Below the pieces are notes generated by a model that saw only the letters and a list, made by a program, of their open reading frames with translations, was not told the DNA's origin and searched no databases. Shown here piece by piece: positions 1 through 8,431 of a stretch of 64,000 nucleotides of DNA (positions are counted from its first letter, which is position 1; the number at the start of each line of letters is the position of its first letter). A program made the translations under genes and the position numbers. Source of the DNA: an uncultured Pseudomonadales bacterium (GTDB taxonomy: Bacteria > Pseudomonadota > Gammaproteobacteria > Pseudomonadales > Azotimanducaceae); contig OY282430.1 of NCBI GenBank assembly GCA_958296025.1, forward strand, positions 1,426,001 to 1,490,000, given 5' to 3'.

Positions 1-164
1 TCGGCAGGAGCTCGCTGGCTTCGGTCACGGTTGGGTCGGGTAGTGGCACGGGATTGCAAACTCGGCGGTTGTCGGCGCAACAGGCCACGCCTTGCCCCAG
101 GGTGCCGACGCCTTCGCGGCCAACCCCAGGGGCGTTGCTCAGTTCCCCATTGCGTTAAGGAGAA

Positions 165-728
165 CTAGCGGCTGGGCTTGCCCGCTGCGGCTCTTGGCGC
201 GGGACCGGTCCCCGGTTTGCTGGGGGCGGCGGGCCGATTGACGGCGGCCGGCGCTGCCGGCAGGGGCTTGCTGGGTGCCGGTTGCGCCGCCGGATCCTCG
301 GCAGGGTGCATGTCGATGCTGCCCTTGAACTTGGCGCCGTCCTCCAGATTGACTCTGGGGGCGGTAATGTTGCCCTGCACCCGTGCGTTAGCGCTCAGAA
401 TCACTTTCTTGCTGCCGACGATGTCGCCCTTGACGCGGCCTTGGATGGAGACTATGGCGGCGGAGATGTTGGCTTTGACGACGCCGGACCTGCCGACCGA
501 CACCGCATGGTTGGGCAGGTTGATCGTGCCGTCCACGGCACCTTCGATGGTCAATCCCTCCTCGCCGGAGATTTCGCCGGAAATCTTGATTGCTGGGCCG
601 ATAAGCGCTCGGGTGGGATCCTTTTGAGGCGCCGGCCGAGTTGCCTCGAACGCCGTCCCTTGACCTTGCGACAGCTTGGTTTGGCCTTCCGTTTGGGCGC
701 CGGTGTTGCGTTTTTCAAACATTGACAT
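165..728 (-). CDS. Bactofilin (polymer-forming cytoskeletal protein)
   Basis: This 187-residue protein has the single central domain of bactofilins, at about residues 42-142. The core is a run of short beta-helix turns, for example GEISGEEGLTIEGAVDG followed by SVGRSGVVKANISA, VSIQGRVKGDIVG and KKVILSANARVQGNI, with little hydrophobic sequence outside it. Bactofilins polymerise without nucleotide into filaments that act in cell shape or envelope organisation. The N-terminal 40 residues and the Pro/Ala-rich tail of about 45 residues look disordered, as is usual in the family. The start is the ATG giving MSMFEKR; a longer upstream frame exists but only overlaps the M50 protease gene in another frame. 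It lies 83 bp downstream of the M50 gene on the same strand and may be co-transcribed with it. Confidence 0.9.
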   Translation of the reverse strand: MSMFEKRNTGAQTEGQTKLSQGQGTAFEATRPAPQKDPTRALIGPAIKISGEISGEEGLTIEGAVDGTINLPNHAVSVGRSGVVKANISAAIVSIQGRVKGDIVGSKKVILSANARVQGNITAPRVNLEDGAKFKGSIDMHPAEDPAAQPAPSKPLPAAPAAVNRPAAPSKPGTGPAPRAAAGKPSR

Positions 729-811
729 TGGATGTCTTCCTATGCTCCGAGGTTTTTGGGGGGCCTTATCATAATGGTTTTTCCCCGAAAATGCTCTTTC
801 TGTACAGCCGC

Positions 812-1444
812 TCACATCCAGGTGATCCAGCGGAGCAGGGCGAATGAGAACTCCGCCAAGTAGCGAAATATGGGCAGGCCGACCAGGCCAAGCACGATCA
901 GCACCAGAAACGCCCCCGTGCCATAGCGGGCGTTGAAGTAGCGGTAGCGTTGGGCAAGATGCTTGGGCAGGAAGTGCGGCAGGATGTAGTGGCCGTCCAA
1001 GGGGCCAAGGGGGATCAGGTTGAAGATCATCAGCAGCAGGTTGATCTGCGCCAGCAGGGCGAAAAAGACTTCCCCGCCGGGATTGTCCCAGCCTAGGCCG
1101 CGCAGCCACAGGTAGAAGTTCCACGTCACCACGGCCAGCAGCAGGTTCATCAGCGGCCCGGCGGCGGCCACCCAGAGGTCCGAAGTCCTCGAGCGGAAGT
1201 TGCGCGGGTCCGTGGGCACCGGCTTGGCGTAACCGAAGCCGACCAGCACCACCATCAACAGCCCCACGGGATCGATGTGCGCCAAGGGGTTGACGGTCAG
1301 CCGCCCGGCTCGCTCGGCGGTGTCGTCGCCGTGCCACTTGGCTACCAAGGCGTGGCCGAACTCATGGAAGGACAGGGAGATGACCAGAGCGACCAGCAAT
1401 AAAATGAAGACGAAATAACGCCCGTCCAGCAGGAGCGCGTACAT
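812..1444 (-). CDS. Site-2 protease family (M50) membrane metalloprotease
   Basis: The 210-residue polytopic membrane protein carries the zinc motif HEFGH at residues 27-31 in its first membrane segment. It also has the family's NPLAHIDPVG stretch and a second motif, NLIPLGPLDGHY, near residue 150, whose Asp is the third metal ligand. These are the hallmarks of compact M50 (site-2 protease-like) enzymes, which cleave substrates within the membrane. No PDZ or CBS domain is present, so it belongs to the short type. The ATG at 1444 is preferred to the TTG one codon upstream. The substrate is unknown. The neighbouring bactofilin gene suggests an envelope role, but this is inference. Confidence 0.9.
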   Translation of the reverse strand: MYALLLDGRYFVFILLLVALVISLSFHEFGHALVAKWHGDDTAERAGRLTVNPLAHIDPVGLLMVVLVGFGYAKPVPTDPRNFRSRTSDLWVAAAGPLMNLLLAVVTWNFYLWLRGLGWDNPGGEVFFALLAQINLLLMIFNLIPLGPLDGHYILPHFLPKHLAQRYRYFNARYGTGAFLVLIVLGLVGLPIFRYLAEFSFALLRWITWM

Positions 1445-1659
1445 CAACCGGCCCGCCCGGCCAACCGAAGGCGCTCCTGCATGAAAGCCAGAGTCATGCC
1501 CGCAGCGCCGGTGTGTGCAGGCATGGGTGGGGCGCGGCCTACCAAACCCGGACCCATGTATCGTCCCGTTCCCTGTGCGAGCTCCGCTTGGCGACCACCC
1601 ACAATCCCCTCTCTAACCAACCATGAATGGACGAGCCAATCGACCGGCCGTTCCGCCGC

Positions 1660-2457
1660 CTATCTGCCCTGGAAATTGGGTTTGCGCTTCTCCATGAAGG
1701 CGCGGGGGCCCTCCCTGGCGTCCTCGGTTTGCATCACCGGCGCGGACAGCTTGGTTTCCATTCTCAGCGCCTCCTGCTCCGGCAGCCCGAGGCAGGCGCG
1801 AACGGAGCGGCGTATGACGCGTACGGCGATGGGGCCGTTGGCGGCGATCTTCTCGGCGATTTCCCAGGCCTTCGCCAGCGGGTCATCCACCACATGGTTT
1901 AGAAAGCCGAGTTCCAGCGCCGCCTCCGCGGTGATCAGGTCCCCGGTCAGCAGCAGCTCCATGGCCTTGGCGAAGGGCAGTTGCGCGGGCATGCGCACAG
2001 TGGAGCCGCCGGACGGAATCAGGGCCCACTTGACTTCCTGCACACCGAATTTGGCCCTAGGGACGGCAACGCGGATGTCCGTGCCTTGGACGATCTCCAT
2101 GCCGCCGGCGATGGCGTGGCCGTTGATGGCGGCAATGACGGGCTTTTCCGTATCGAAGTTGCGCAGCAGGGCGCGGCTGGTGGTGCGCCGGTCTGCAAGC
2201 AGGCGCTCATCCCACTCGTCCTCCGCTGGCCGTGCCCCGGAGAACAGGGGGATCAGCCGCCCAAGGTCGGCACCGGCGCAAAAGACGGCGCCGGCGCCGG
2301 TCAGCACGGCGACGCGCACCGCCGCATCGTCGCGCACCCGCTGCCAAGCCTCGTCAAGACGGATGGACATTTCCGGGTTGATGGCGTTGCGCACCTCTGG
2401 ACGGTTGAGGGTGATGAGGGCGATGTGCCCCCGCCGTTCAAAATCGACCACCGACAT
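1660..2457 (-). CDS. Enoyl-CoA hydratase/isomerase (crotonase) family protein
   Basis: The 265-residue protein is of normal crotonase length. It begins MSVVDFERRGHIALITLNRP and contains the oxyanion-hole segments GAVFCAGADLG and AINGHAIAGGMEIV, followed by GVQEVKWALIPSGG. Crotonases hydrate or isomerise enoyl-CoA thioesters in fatty-acid or related acyl-CoA catabolism. The exact substrate cannot be read from the sequence. The open frame extends 23 codons upstream, but the start at 2457 matches the family's N-terminus. It stands alone between the M50 gene and the lytic transglycosylase, both on the same strand. Confidence 0.9.
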   Translation of the reverse strand: MSVVDFERRGHIALITLNRPEVRNAINPEMSIRLDEAWQRVRDDAAVRVAVLTGAGAVFCAGADLGRLIPLFSGARPAEDEWDERLLADRRTTSRALLRNFDTEKPVIAAINGHAIAGGMEIVQGTDIRVAVPRAKFGVQEVKWALIPSGGSTVRMPAQLPFAKAMELLLTGDLITAEAALELGFLNHVVDDPLAKAWEIAEKIAANGPIAVRVIRRSVRACLGLPEQEALRMETKLSAPVMQTEDAREGPRAFMEKRKPNFQGR

Positions 2458-2670
2458 GGGCTGTCTCCAAAATTCCGTGCAAGGGGCGCATTCTGTCAGA
2501 ATGCGCCGCCGCCGCAAAGCCGCCAACCTGGCATCGACAGGCTGAACTGAGACCCCGTTGGCTTGGCCGGCGGGGCCTCGGTTGGGCTCCCACCGCCATT
2601 GTTCGCTTAACGCTTCAGACCAGGAAACGGTTGCATGGCGAGGAAGCCCTGTGCGTGGTTTGCCGCCCTG

Positions 2671-4188
2671 TTAAGCTGCCGCCGCCGTCGTTACGGCCTT
2701 GGTCAGCTGCTCCCGGCTAAGGCCGTAGGCGATCCAATACTTGTAGATGTTGCTGACGTAATCCACTGGCTCCCGGCCGATGCGCTGCGCGGCCAGCACC
2801 TCCACGTTGTCGAACCACAGGTTCGGGTCCAGGCCTTGGGCGGCGGCTTCCCGGCGCAGCCCGGCGATGCGGGCCGGGCCGGCATTGTAGGCGGCGAAGG
2901 AGAACAGGATCTTGTTCAGGTCGTCCATGGCTTGGTCTTCAAAGTAACGATCGCGGATGAAGCGCAGATACTTGTTGCCGGCGTGGATGTTGTTCTCCAG
3001 TTCCTTGATGTTCGCTACGTTGACGTTCCTATCCGCCGCCGTGCTGGGCAGCAACTGCATGATGCCGACGGCGCCGGCCTTGCTGACCACGCTGTTGTCC
3101 AACCGGGATTCCTGGTAGGCCTGGGACATGATCATCAGCCAGTCGAAGTCGTACTGGTCGGCGTAGCGCTGAAAGAGATGGGCGGTGGCCCGGAACTTGC
3201 GCATCTCCGAGGATTGCAGCGCGTTGGCCAAATGGTCGGTCTCCTTCAGGTAGCGGGTGAACAGCAGGTTGCCGAGCAGGGACCCTTCGCGGTTTTGGGC
3301 CAGAAACTCGTTGACCACCTTCTTCAGCTCGGGGCTGTTCTTGCGCAGTGCCCAGGCGATGTCGGCGCCGGTGCGCAGGGCGATGTCCTCGCGCAGTTCG
3401 ATGTCGTTGAAGATCTGCGCCCAGAACGCCGCCTTGTGGGAGTCCACCACGATGGCGGGAATGAGACCCGCCTGCACCATCTCCAGCAGCCCTTCGTCCT
3501 CGATGTGCTCATCCGCGACCTGAATGTCCACCGGCGCCCTGCCCTGCTTCCTAAGCCGTTCATCCAGGGCGATCAAGCTCTCGTAGTAGCTGCTAGAGGT
3601 GCGCGCATGGAGCCGCTTGCCGGCAAGGTCCTCAAGGGATTCGATGGCTGGACTGGCTGGCCCGGTCACCAAAATCTCGCTGACATCGCGCCAAACCGGG
3701 ATGGAGAAATCGACCTGCTCTTGGCGGGCGGGGGTGATGGTGAGATTAGCCACCGCCAAATCCCCGTAGCCGGCGGTGAGCGCCGGCAGCAGTTGATCCC
3801 GCATGACCGGTATGAACACCACACTTATCTTCAGCGCCCCGGTGTTCAGCTTGTCGTTCAGGAACTGCTCGAAGGCCTTGAGCATCTCATAGGCCAAGCC
3901 CCGCTGCACGGCGCCGTCGAAAAAGTAGAAGGTCCGGCTGCGCACCACCAAGGCCCGCACCAAGCGCCGTTCGGCTATGCCGTCGAAGTCCTCAAAATGC
4001 GGTTTGCTGACCAAAGCCAGATGGTCAAGGGTCTGGGGCGCGTTGACATCGGCGATGAGGTGGGCTGGAGCGGGGGCCGGCTTGGCTGCGCCGCCGAACA
4101 GGTGCAGCAGGGCAGCCGTGGCCAAGGCGAAAAGGACGATCGCCACGGGGATTAGGGCGGGATGTCGGCGGGAGATGAGTTGCTGCAT
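2671..4188 (-). CDS. mltF: MltF-like membrane-bound lytic murein transglycosylase
   Basis: The 505-residue protein starts with one membrane anchor (residues about 10-30, a hydrophobic run after MQQLISRRHP). A periplasmic type 3 solute-binding domain follows (about 75-310), with motifs such as DLAVANLTITPARQEQVDFS. The C-terminal SLT lysozyme-like domain (about 330-480) carries AYQESRLD with the catalytic Glu, GAVGIMQLLPSTA and AYNAG. This order is that of MltF, which cleaves the MurNAc-GlcNAc bond of peptidoglycan to give 1,6-anhydromuropeptides. Length fits the family. A long open frame on the opposite strand (2635-4155) is its shadow. The ATG at 4188 gives a clean signal anchor. Confidence 0.9.
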   Translation of the reverse strand: MQQLISRRHPALIPVAIVLFALATAALLHLFGGAAKPAPAPAHLIADVNAPQTLDHLALVSKPHFEDFDGIAERRLVRALVVRSRTFYFFDGAVQRGLAYEMLKAFEQFLNDKLNTGALKISVVFIPVMRDQLLPALTAGYGDLAVANLTITPARQEQVDFSIPVWRDVSEILVTGPASPAIESLEDLAGKRLHARTSSSYYESLIALDERLRKQGRAPVDIQVADEHIEDEGLLEMVQAGLIPAIVVDSHKAAFWAQIFNDIELREDIALRTGADIAWALRKNSPELKKVVNEFLAQNREGSLLGNLLFTRYLKETDHLANALQSSEMRKFRATAHLFQRYADQYDFDWLMIMSQAYQESRLDNSVVSKAGAVGIMQLLPSTAADRNVNVANIKELENNIHAGNKYLRFIRDRYFEDQAMDDLNKILFSFAAYNAGPARIAGLRREAAAQGLDPNLWFDNVEVLAAQRIGREPVDYVSNIYKYWIAYGLSREQLTKAVTTAAAA

Positions 4189-4224
4189 GGCGGCAAGACT
4201 AACACAGGGCCTGGCTGCGCCGGC

Positions 4225-4644
4225 TCATCTTTGCCGCGCCAATCCAACGCGGGTCAGGTCGCGGTTGCGGCGTTCATAAGCCACCGGCACGGGACTGTGC
4301 GCATCGCTCCCCAACAACGCCTGATGCTCGGCCGTGGGAATGTTGCCGCCGGCGTCCACCAATTGCTTGATCGGGCCTAAAATCTGCGGCGCGTACTGAA
4401 TTTCATCAATCACGAACGGCGGCTCAAGTTCACGCACGAACAGAGCTGGGTCTCGATTGGCGCGTTCCCGAGCGCCCAAGTCATCCAAGTTGACGTAAGC
4501 GTGGCCAGCCGCGCACTTGTGCAGCAGGGAGCTCTTGCCGACTTGCCGAGGGCCGATCAGTAGCCAAACCGGAAACAGCCGCAGGTGTTCCGCCGGTTCA
4601 GTCAAAATGGACTGAAAAGTCCTGTTAATCCAATGGGTTGGCAT
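4225..4644 (-). pseudogene. Truncated AAA ATPase fused to a fragment of a type III mod gene
   Basis: The first 95 or so residues are the start of an AAA_14/DUF4143-type ATPase: Walker A GPRQVGKSSLL at about residues 31-41, then VNLDDL and the Walker B-like FVIDEIQYAPQI. That family is normally about 400 residues long. Here the frame switches abruptly after KQLVDAGG into NIPTAEHQALLGSDAH and PVPVAYERRNRDL, which matches residues 23-51 of the intact type III Mod protein encoded at 8432-11527. The result is a chimera of two unrelated gene starts left by a deletion or recombination. Loss of most of the ATPase makes function unlikely. Confidence 0.75.
4230..4344 (-). repeat. Diverged copy of the 5' part of the type III mod gene
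   Basis: About 115 bp here match 11345-11461 near the 5' end of the intact mod gene, in the same orientation, with scattered mismatches and a small indel. Shared stretches include CATAAGCCACCGGCACGGGA and CATCGCTCCCCAACAACGCC. The indel throws the copy out of frame after RNRDL. The two copies are direct repeats about 7.1 kb apart, flanking the C5 methyltransferase/GHKL pair and the mod gene. Confidence 0.85.
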
Positions 4645-5433
4645 ATCGGAACCATACTTCGGATCTGCCGCTAAGGCAATCTAGCGCAGCTAACCGGAAA
4701 CCATCTGGAGCGCTACGACTGCTTGGTGCCGGATTCCTGAGTGGTGACAGCCTTGGGCGACAGTCGAGAAGTTGCGCCTACCCACCGGAAGGGGCTGCTG
4801 TCGCATGGAGTCAATTACGGACGAATGCCTTGGCAAAACCAATGCCGAAGACGCGGGCAGCGCCATGACGAATCAAATAGCAAGCAATGCGCCGCGCATC
4901 CCTTTGCGCGGCCGCCCTGTCGCCTGGCGTAAAAGGGGGTTGGCGAATGCGGTCTAGGAAGAGCTGGTGGTCCATGAATGGGCATATAGGGAGTAGGGCG
5001 ACGCTCTTCAACATCGACCATCCATGGGAAACCACAGCCCGCCGTTCGGAACCAAACCTACGCTCAAAGAAGCACCAGACCTGAAGTGGCCGTTAGTCGC
5101 CTTGCCAACACCCATGAAGACCGGCAAGTTGGACCATTGCGCCCAGCGCTCCCTTATTCCCGCCGCATGCGGTCGCAGGCTGCTTAGGGTGTCGCCAGTA
5201 GGCCACAATTTCCTCTATTATTTCAATCAGTTAAGAAAAAACTTTGTCCGCCGGTTCCGAGGTGTTAAGGTTCACCCGAAACGGCGAGGCGCAAAGCGTC
5301 ATCGCCCGGTCGGCGTTACCGAAGGCACTGAGCGACAGAGGACGGGCGGGCAAGTGAGGCTGTGTTGCAGGCTATCCGATTGGCTGTTGGATCAGGTGCG
5401 GGAACGACCACACCAAGCCAAAAAGAGCGCACA
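4645..5433. other. Stretch without a recognisable gene
   Basis: About 790 bp between the chimeric ATPase remnant and the C5 methyltransferase. Only short overlapping frames in several registers are present and none has a motif or a convincing ribosome site. No tRNA cloverleaf, tandem repeat or terminator hairpin was recognised. It is probably the decayed left edge of the defence island. Confidence 0.5.
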
Positions 5434-6471
5434 GTGATCAAAGCCATTGACTTCTGCTGTGGCGCGGGCGGCCTAACACGCGGCCTGCTTGACGCAGGCA
5501 TCTCTGTTGTTGCAGGGGTGGACAACGACAAACGCCTCCGCAAGACCTACGAACACAACAACAGGCCAAGCCGTTTTATTGCCGAAAACATTGCCGATGT
5601 TCGCATCAACGAACTCCGGGCCGAACTAGGCGTCCAGTCGACTGACACGATATTGTACGCCGCATGCACGCCGTGTCAGCCCTTCTCCACCCTCAATGCA
5701 GCCAAGAGCGACGACGGCAAAAAATCGCTGTTGCTGGAATTCGCTAGGATCGTCGCCCAGTGCCCACCCGACTTCATCATCGTGGAGAACGTTCCCGGCC
5801 TGCACAACGCCATCGGTCAAAATATCTATCAGCAGTTTATGTTCGTATTGAAGAAAAACGGCTTCTTGGCTGAATCGGATCTCTTGGATGCAAAACACTT
5901 TGGCGTTCCCCAGACCCGCAAGCGCTTCATTCTCATAGCCTCTAAACATGGACAGCCTCGACTCCCGGCACCAACGACTAGGGAAAACCCAACCACGGTG
6001 AGAGAATGCATTGCAAAGTATCCTCCTCTAGCCGCTGGCGAAGAATCAACGAAATTTCCCAATCATGCCTCGCGGAAGCTGCCACCGCATCATAGACGTA
6101 TCGTTAAAGCCATCCCCTTGGATGGAGGAAGCAGAAATGATGTGCCCGACACATCAATTCTTCTCAAATGCCACCAAAGACATCCCAAAGCGCACAAGGA
6201 TGTATTCGGCCGCATGGCTTGGAACGAACCAAGCCCCACACTGACCTGTCGCTGCACTGATGTTTATTGCGGTCGCTTCATACACCCGGAACAACACCGC
6301 GGCATTTCACTACGGGAGGCCGCTGCACTGCAGACTTTTAGGGACAATTACGAATTTTTCGGTAAATCGTTCCTAGAAAAGTCCGGGCAGATTGGCAACG
6401 CCGTTCCCGTCCAGCTAGCTAGAGAGCTTGGAGCCGTCGCTATCCGGTTCCTGCGGGACTTTAGCCGTTAG
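5434..6471 (+). CDS. DNA (cytosine-5)-methyltransferase, Dcm family
   Basis: From the GTG at 5434 this is a 345-residue m5C methyltransferase with all the main motifs in order. These are motif I AIDFCCGAGGLTRG, which binds AdoMet; motif IV ACTPCQPFS with the catalytic Cys of PCQ at about residue 81; motif VI VENVPG; motif VIII QTRKRFILIAS; motif IX RCTDVYCGRFIHPEQHR and LREAAALQTF; and motif X GQIGNAVPV. The recognition sequence cannot be read. An alternative GTG at 5362 adds 24 residues, but these lack family similarity and the domain normally begins just before motif I. Only 14 bp separate it from the GHKL-nuclease gene, so the two form one unit, probably restriction-modification. The pair is richer in A+T than its surroundings. 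Confidence 0.9.
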   Translation: MIKAIDFCCGAGGLTRGLLDAGISVVAGVDNDKRLRKTYEHNNRPSRFIAENIADVRINELRAELGVQSTDTILYAACTPCQPFSTLNAAKSDDGKKSLLLEFARIVAQCPPDFIIVENVPGLHNAIGQNIYQQFMFVLKKNGFLAESDLLDAKHFGVPQTRKRFILIASKHGQPRLPAPTTRENPTTVRECIAKYPPLAAGEESTKFPNHASRKLPPHHRRIVKAIPLDGGSRNDVPDTSILLKCHQRHPKAHKDVFGRMAWNEPSPTLTCRCTDVYCGRFIHPEQHRGISLREAAALQTFRDNYEFFGKSFLEKSGQIGNAVPVQLARELGAVAIRFLRDFSR

Positions 6472-6485
6472 CTACTGAGGCAGCC

Positions 6486-8408
6486 ATGTCCACCAAAGAA
6501 CCATTCGGACTAGACTTCGACATAGCTACGATTAAACATCTCGGCTTGCAGATGTATTCCACCCTGCCTCCTGTTATTGGCGAATTGGTTGCCAATGCCT
6601 GGGATGCAAACGCTACCAAAGTGATGATTGCAATACCAGAAACGGCAATAGATGAACGGACGTCCGAGATCGTCATCTGCGACGACGGCTTGGGCATGCT
6701 GGACATTGATATACGCGAAAAATACCTCATAGTCGGTCGAGACCGCCGAGAAAAAGAAGGATCGGATGAAACGGCAGCACCATATCGTCGTAAGCTCATG
6801 GGGCGGAAGGGCATTGGCAAATTCTCCGCATTTGGTATCGCTAAGGAAATTGAGATAGAAAGCATAAAGGAGGGGGAGACCAGCCATTTCATCATGAACT
6901 ACGACAGGATGCTGGAAAGTGCGCATCGCCGTCATGTTGAGTTCCCTTCGCTACCCCCAAGCAAAACGATCTCAAAGGGGACAAAAGTGACACTTAAGCG
7001 GATCACCAAATACAAGACTCGAAGCATTTCCTTGAAATTGCTTCGCAGGGGATTGGCGAGACGCTTCTCAGTCATCGCTTCGCAAAACGATTTTCAGGTA
7101 GTCGTTAATGGTAGCCCTATTTCCTTGGATGAGCGCGACATGCACCGGCTGCTTGACAAGGATAGGGAGGGCCAACCTTATCTTTGGACATTCCAAGACG
7201 AGGAAATTGCCCCTGCAACCGGGTGGACGGTCTCCGGTTGGATTGGCGCTTTGAGCCGAACGACCTCGGATCTCGACGGTATAGATCGCGGCATCTCCAT
7301 CATGGCGCGTGGCAAGCTTGTTCAGGAGCCATTTTTATTCAATGCCGTAGTTGGGCAGCAATATGCGCTTTCCTATATTGTTGGCGAGCTTCACGCTGAG
7401 TTTGTTGACGAAGCTGAGGACACCGTTGGCACGAATCGAAATGTCTTGGTGTGGGACACTGATGCCAACATGGACCTTATGGCGTGGGGCAAGCAGCAAG
7501 TGAACCGGATTGCGCGCGAATGGGCAGAAAAGCGTAGCAAAGACAATCAAGACCGATTGGACAACAACCAGTTATATCAGGACTTTAGAGTGCGCGCGAC
7601 CGAAAGTGGCAATAAGCGAGCCTTGGATCTTGCCGACAAGCTCGTGCGCCAAGCGATCACCAAAAACCCGACCGCTGAAGTAGGCGAAATCGAGCCGATA
7701 ATCAAGACATCCCTAGATTTCTTGGAATTTGACGCTTTTTGGGAGATTACCAAAGACTTGGCGGAATCGGGATTGGAAGATATAGGGACGATTTTTGATT
7801 TGTTCAGAGAGTGGGAAATCGTTGAGGCGAAGGAGATGTCCCGCGTTACTGAGGGGAGAATAGCGACCATAGAGAAGCTACAGCGCCTCATTGATACAGA
7901 CGCGTTGGAGGTTCCCACTCTGCATAACTTCCTCAAGGAGTTTCCTTGGGTTATAGATCCTCGCTGGACATTGGTAGATGACGAGATTAGGTACAGCGAT
8001 ATTCTAAGGGGGAAGTTTCCTGAAGCGGACGATCTGCCAGATAGGGACAGACGGATCGACTTTCTGTGCGTTAGGGAGAGTACCAATTTGGTCGTGGTCG
8101 AGATAAAGCGCCCCAACGCTAGAGCTTCGCACAGGGAGCTCGATCAGATTGAAGAATATGTTTCGTTCATGAGAGACCATATACAGAACGCAACTGATCC
8201 TGAAATGTCATATCAGGAGGTGGTGGGGTATCTGCTTTGCGGGGACTTGGTTAATACTTGGAGGGTCAGGCAAAAGAAGAAAATCTTGGAGCAGTCGAAA
8301 ATATATGTAAGAAGATATGTGGAACTTCTCGACATGGTGACGAGAATGCACCGAGATTTTATCGAGCGGTATGATCAACTAAAAAGGCGCGGACAGGGCA
8401 ACACCTAG
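6486..8408 (+). CDS. GHKL ATPase fused to a C-terminal PD-(D/E)XK nuclease-like domain
   Basis: The 640-residue protein has an N-terminal HSP90/MutL-type (GHKL) ATP-binding domain. Its N box is ELVANAWDANAT (residues 33-44), G1 is CDDGLGM (65-71) and G2 is GRKGIGKFSAFGIA (106-119). The middle is largely helical. The C-terminal part (about 470-620) has a PD-(D/E)XK pattern: RIDFLCV (D525), VVVEIKRP (E539, K541) and a downstream RELDQIEEY with Q554. The Q in that position and the EIKRP motif resemble the Shedu/DUF4263 nuclease fold. The ATG follows a GAGG ribosome site and a 14-bp gap after the C5 methyltransferase. GHKL-containing restriction enzymes of the HgiDII/BbrUII type accompany C5 methyltransferases, so a restriction role is the leading inference. 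Cleavage and specificity are unproven. Confidence 0.8.
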   Translation: MSTKEPFGLDFDIATIKHLGLQMYSTLPPVIGELVANAWDANATKVMIAIPETAIDERTSEIVICDDGLGMLDIDIREKYLIVGRDRREKEGSDETAAPYRRKLMGRKGIGKFSAFGIAKEIEIESIKEGETSHFIMNYDRMLESAHRRHVEFPSLPPSKTISKGTKVTLKRITKYKTRSISLKLLRRGLARRFSVIASQNDFQVVVNGSPISLDERDMHRLLDKDREGQPYLWTFQDEEIAPATGWTVSGWIGALSRTTSDLDGIDRGISIMARGKLVQEPFLFNAVVGQQYALSYIVGELHAEFVDEAEDTVGTNRNVLVWDTDANMDLMAWGKQQVNRIAREWAEKRSKDNQDRLDNNQLYQDFRVRATESGNKRALDLADKLVRQAITKNPTAEVGEIEPIIKTSLDFLEFDAFWEITKDLAESGLEDIGTIFDLFREWEIVEAKEMSRVTEGRIATIEKLQRLIDTDALEVPTLHNFLKEFPWVIDPRWTLVDDEIRYSDILRGKFPEADDLPDRDRRIDFLCVRESTNLVVVEIKRPNARASHRELDQIEEYVSFMRDHIQNATDPEMSYQEVVGYLLCGDLVNTWRVRQKKKILEQSKIYVRRYVELLDMVTRMHRDFIERYDQLKRRGQGNT

Positions 8409-8431
8409 CTAACCCTAGCAGAAGGAACCCC

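Noticed and set aside
1-164. Open frame on the minus strand at the left edge
   Set aside because: About 50 codons with no ATG and no recognisable motif; too short to support.
2635-4155. A 506-codon plus-strand frame
   Set aside because: Antisense to the MltF-like gene, whose two domains and catalytic motifs are clear.
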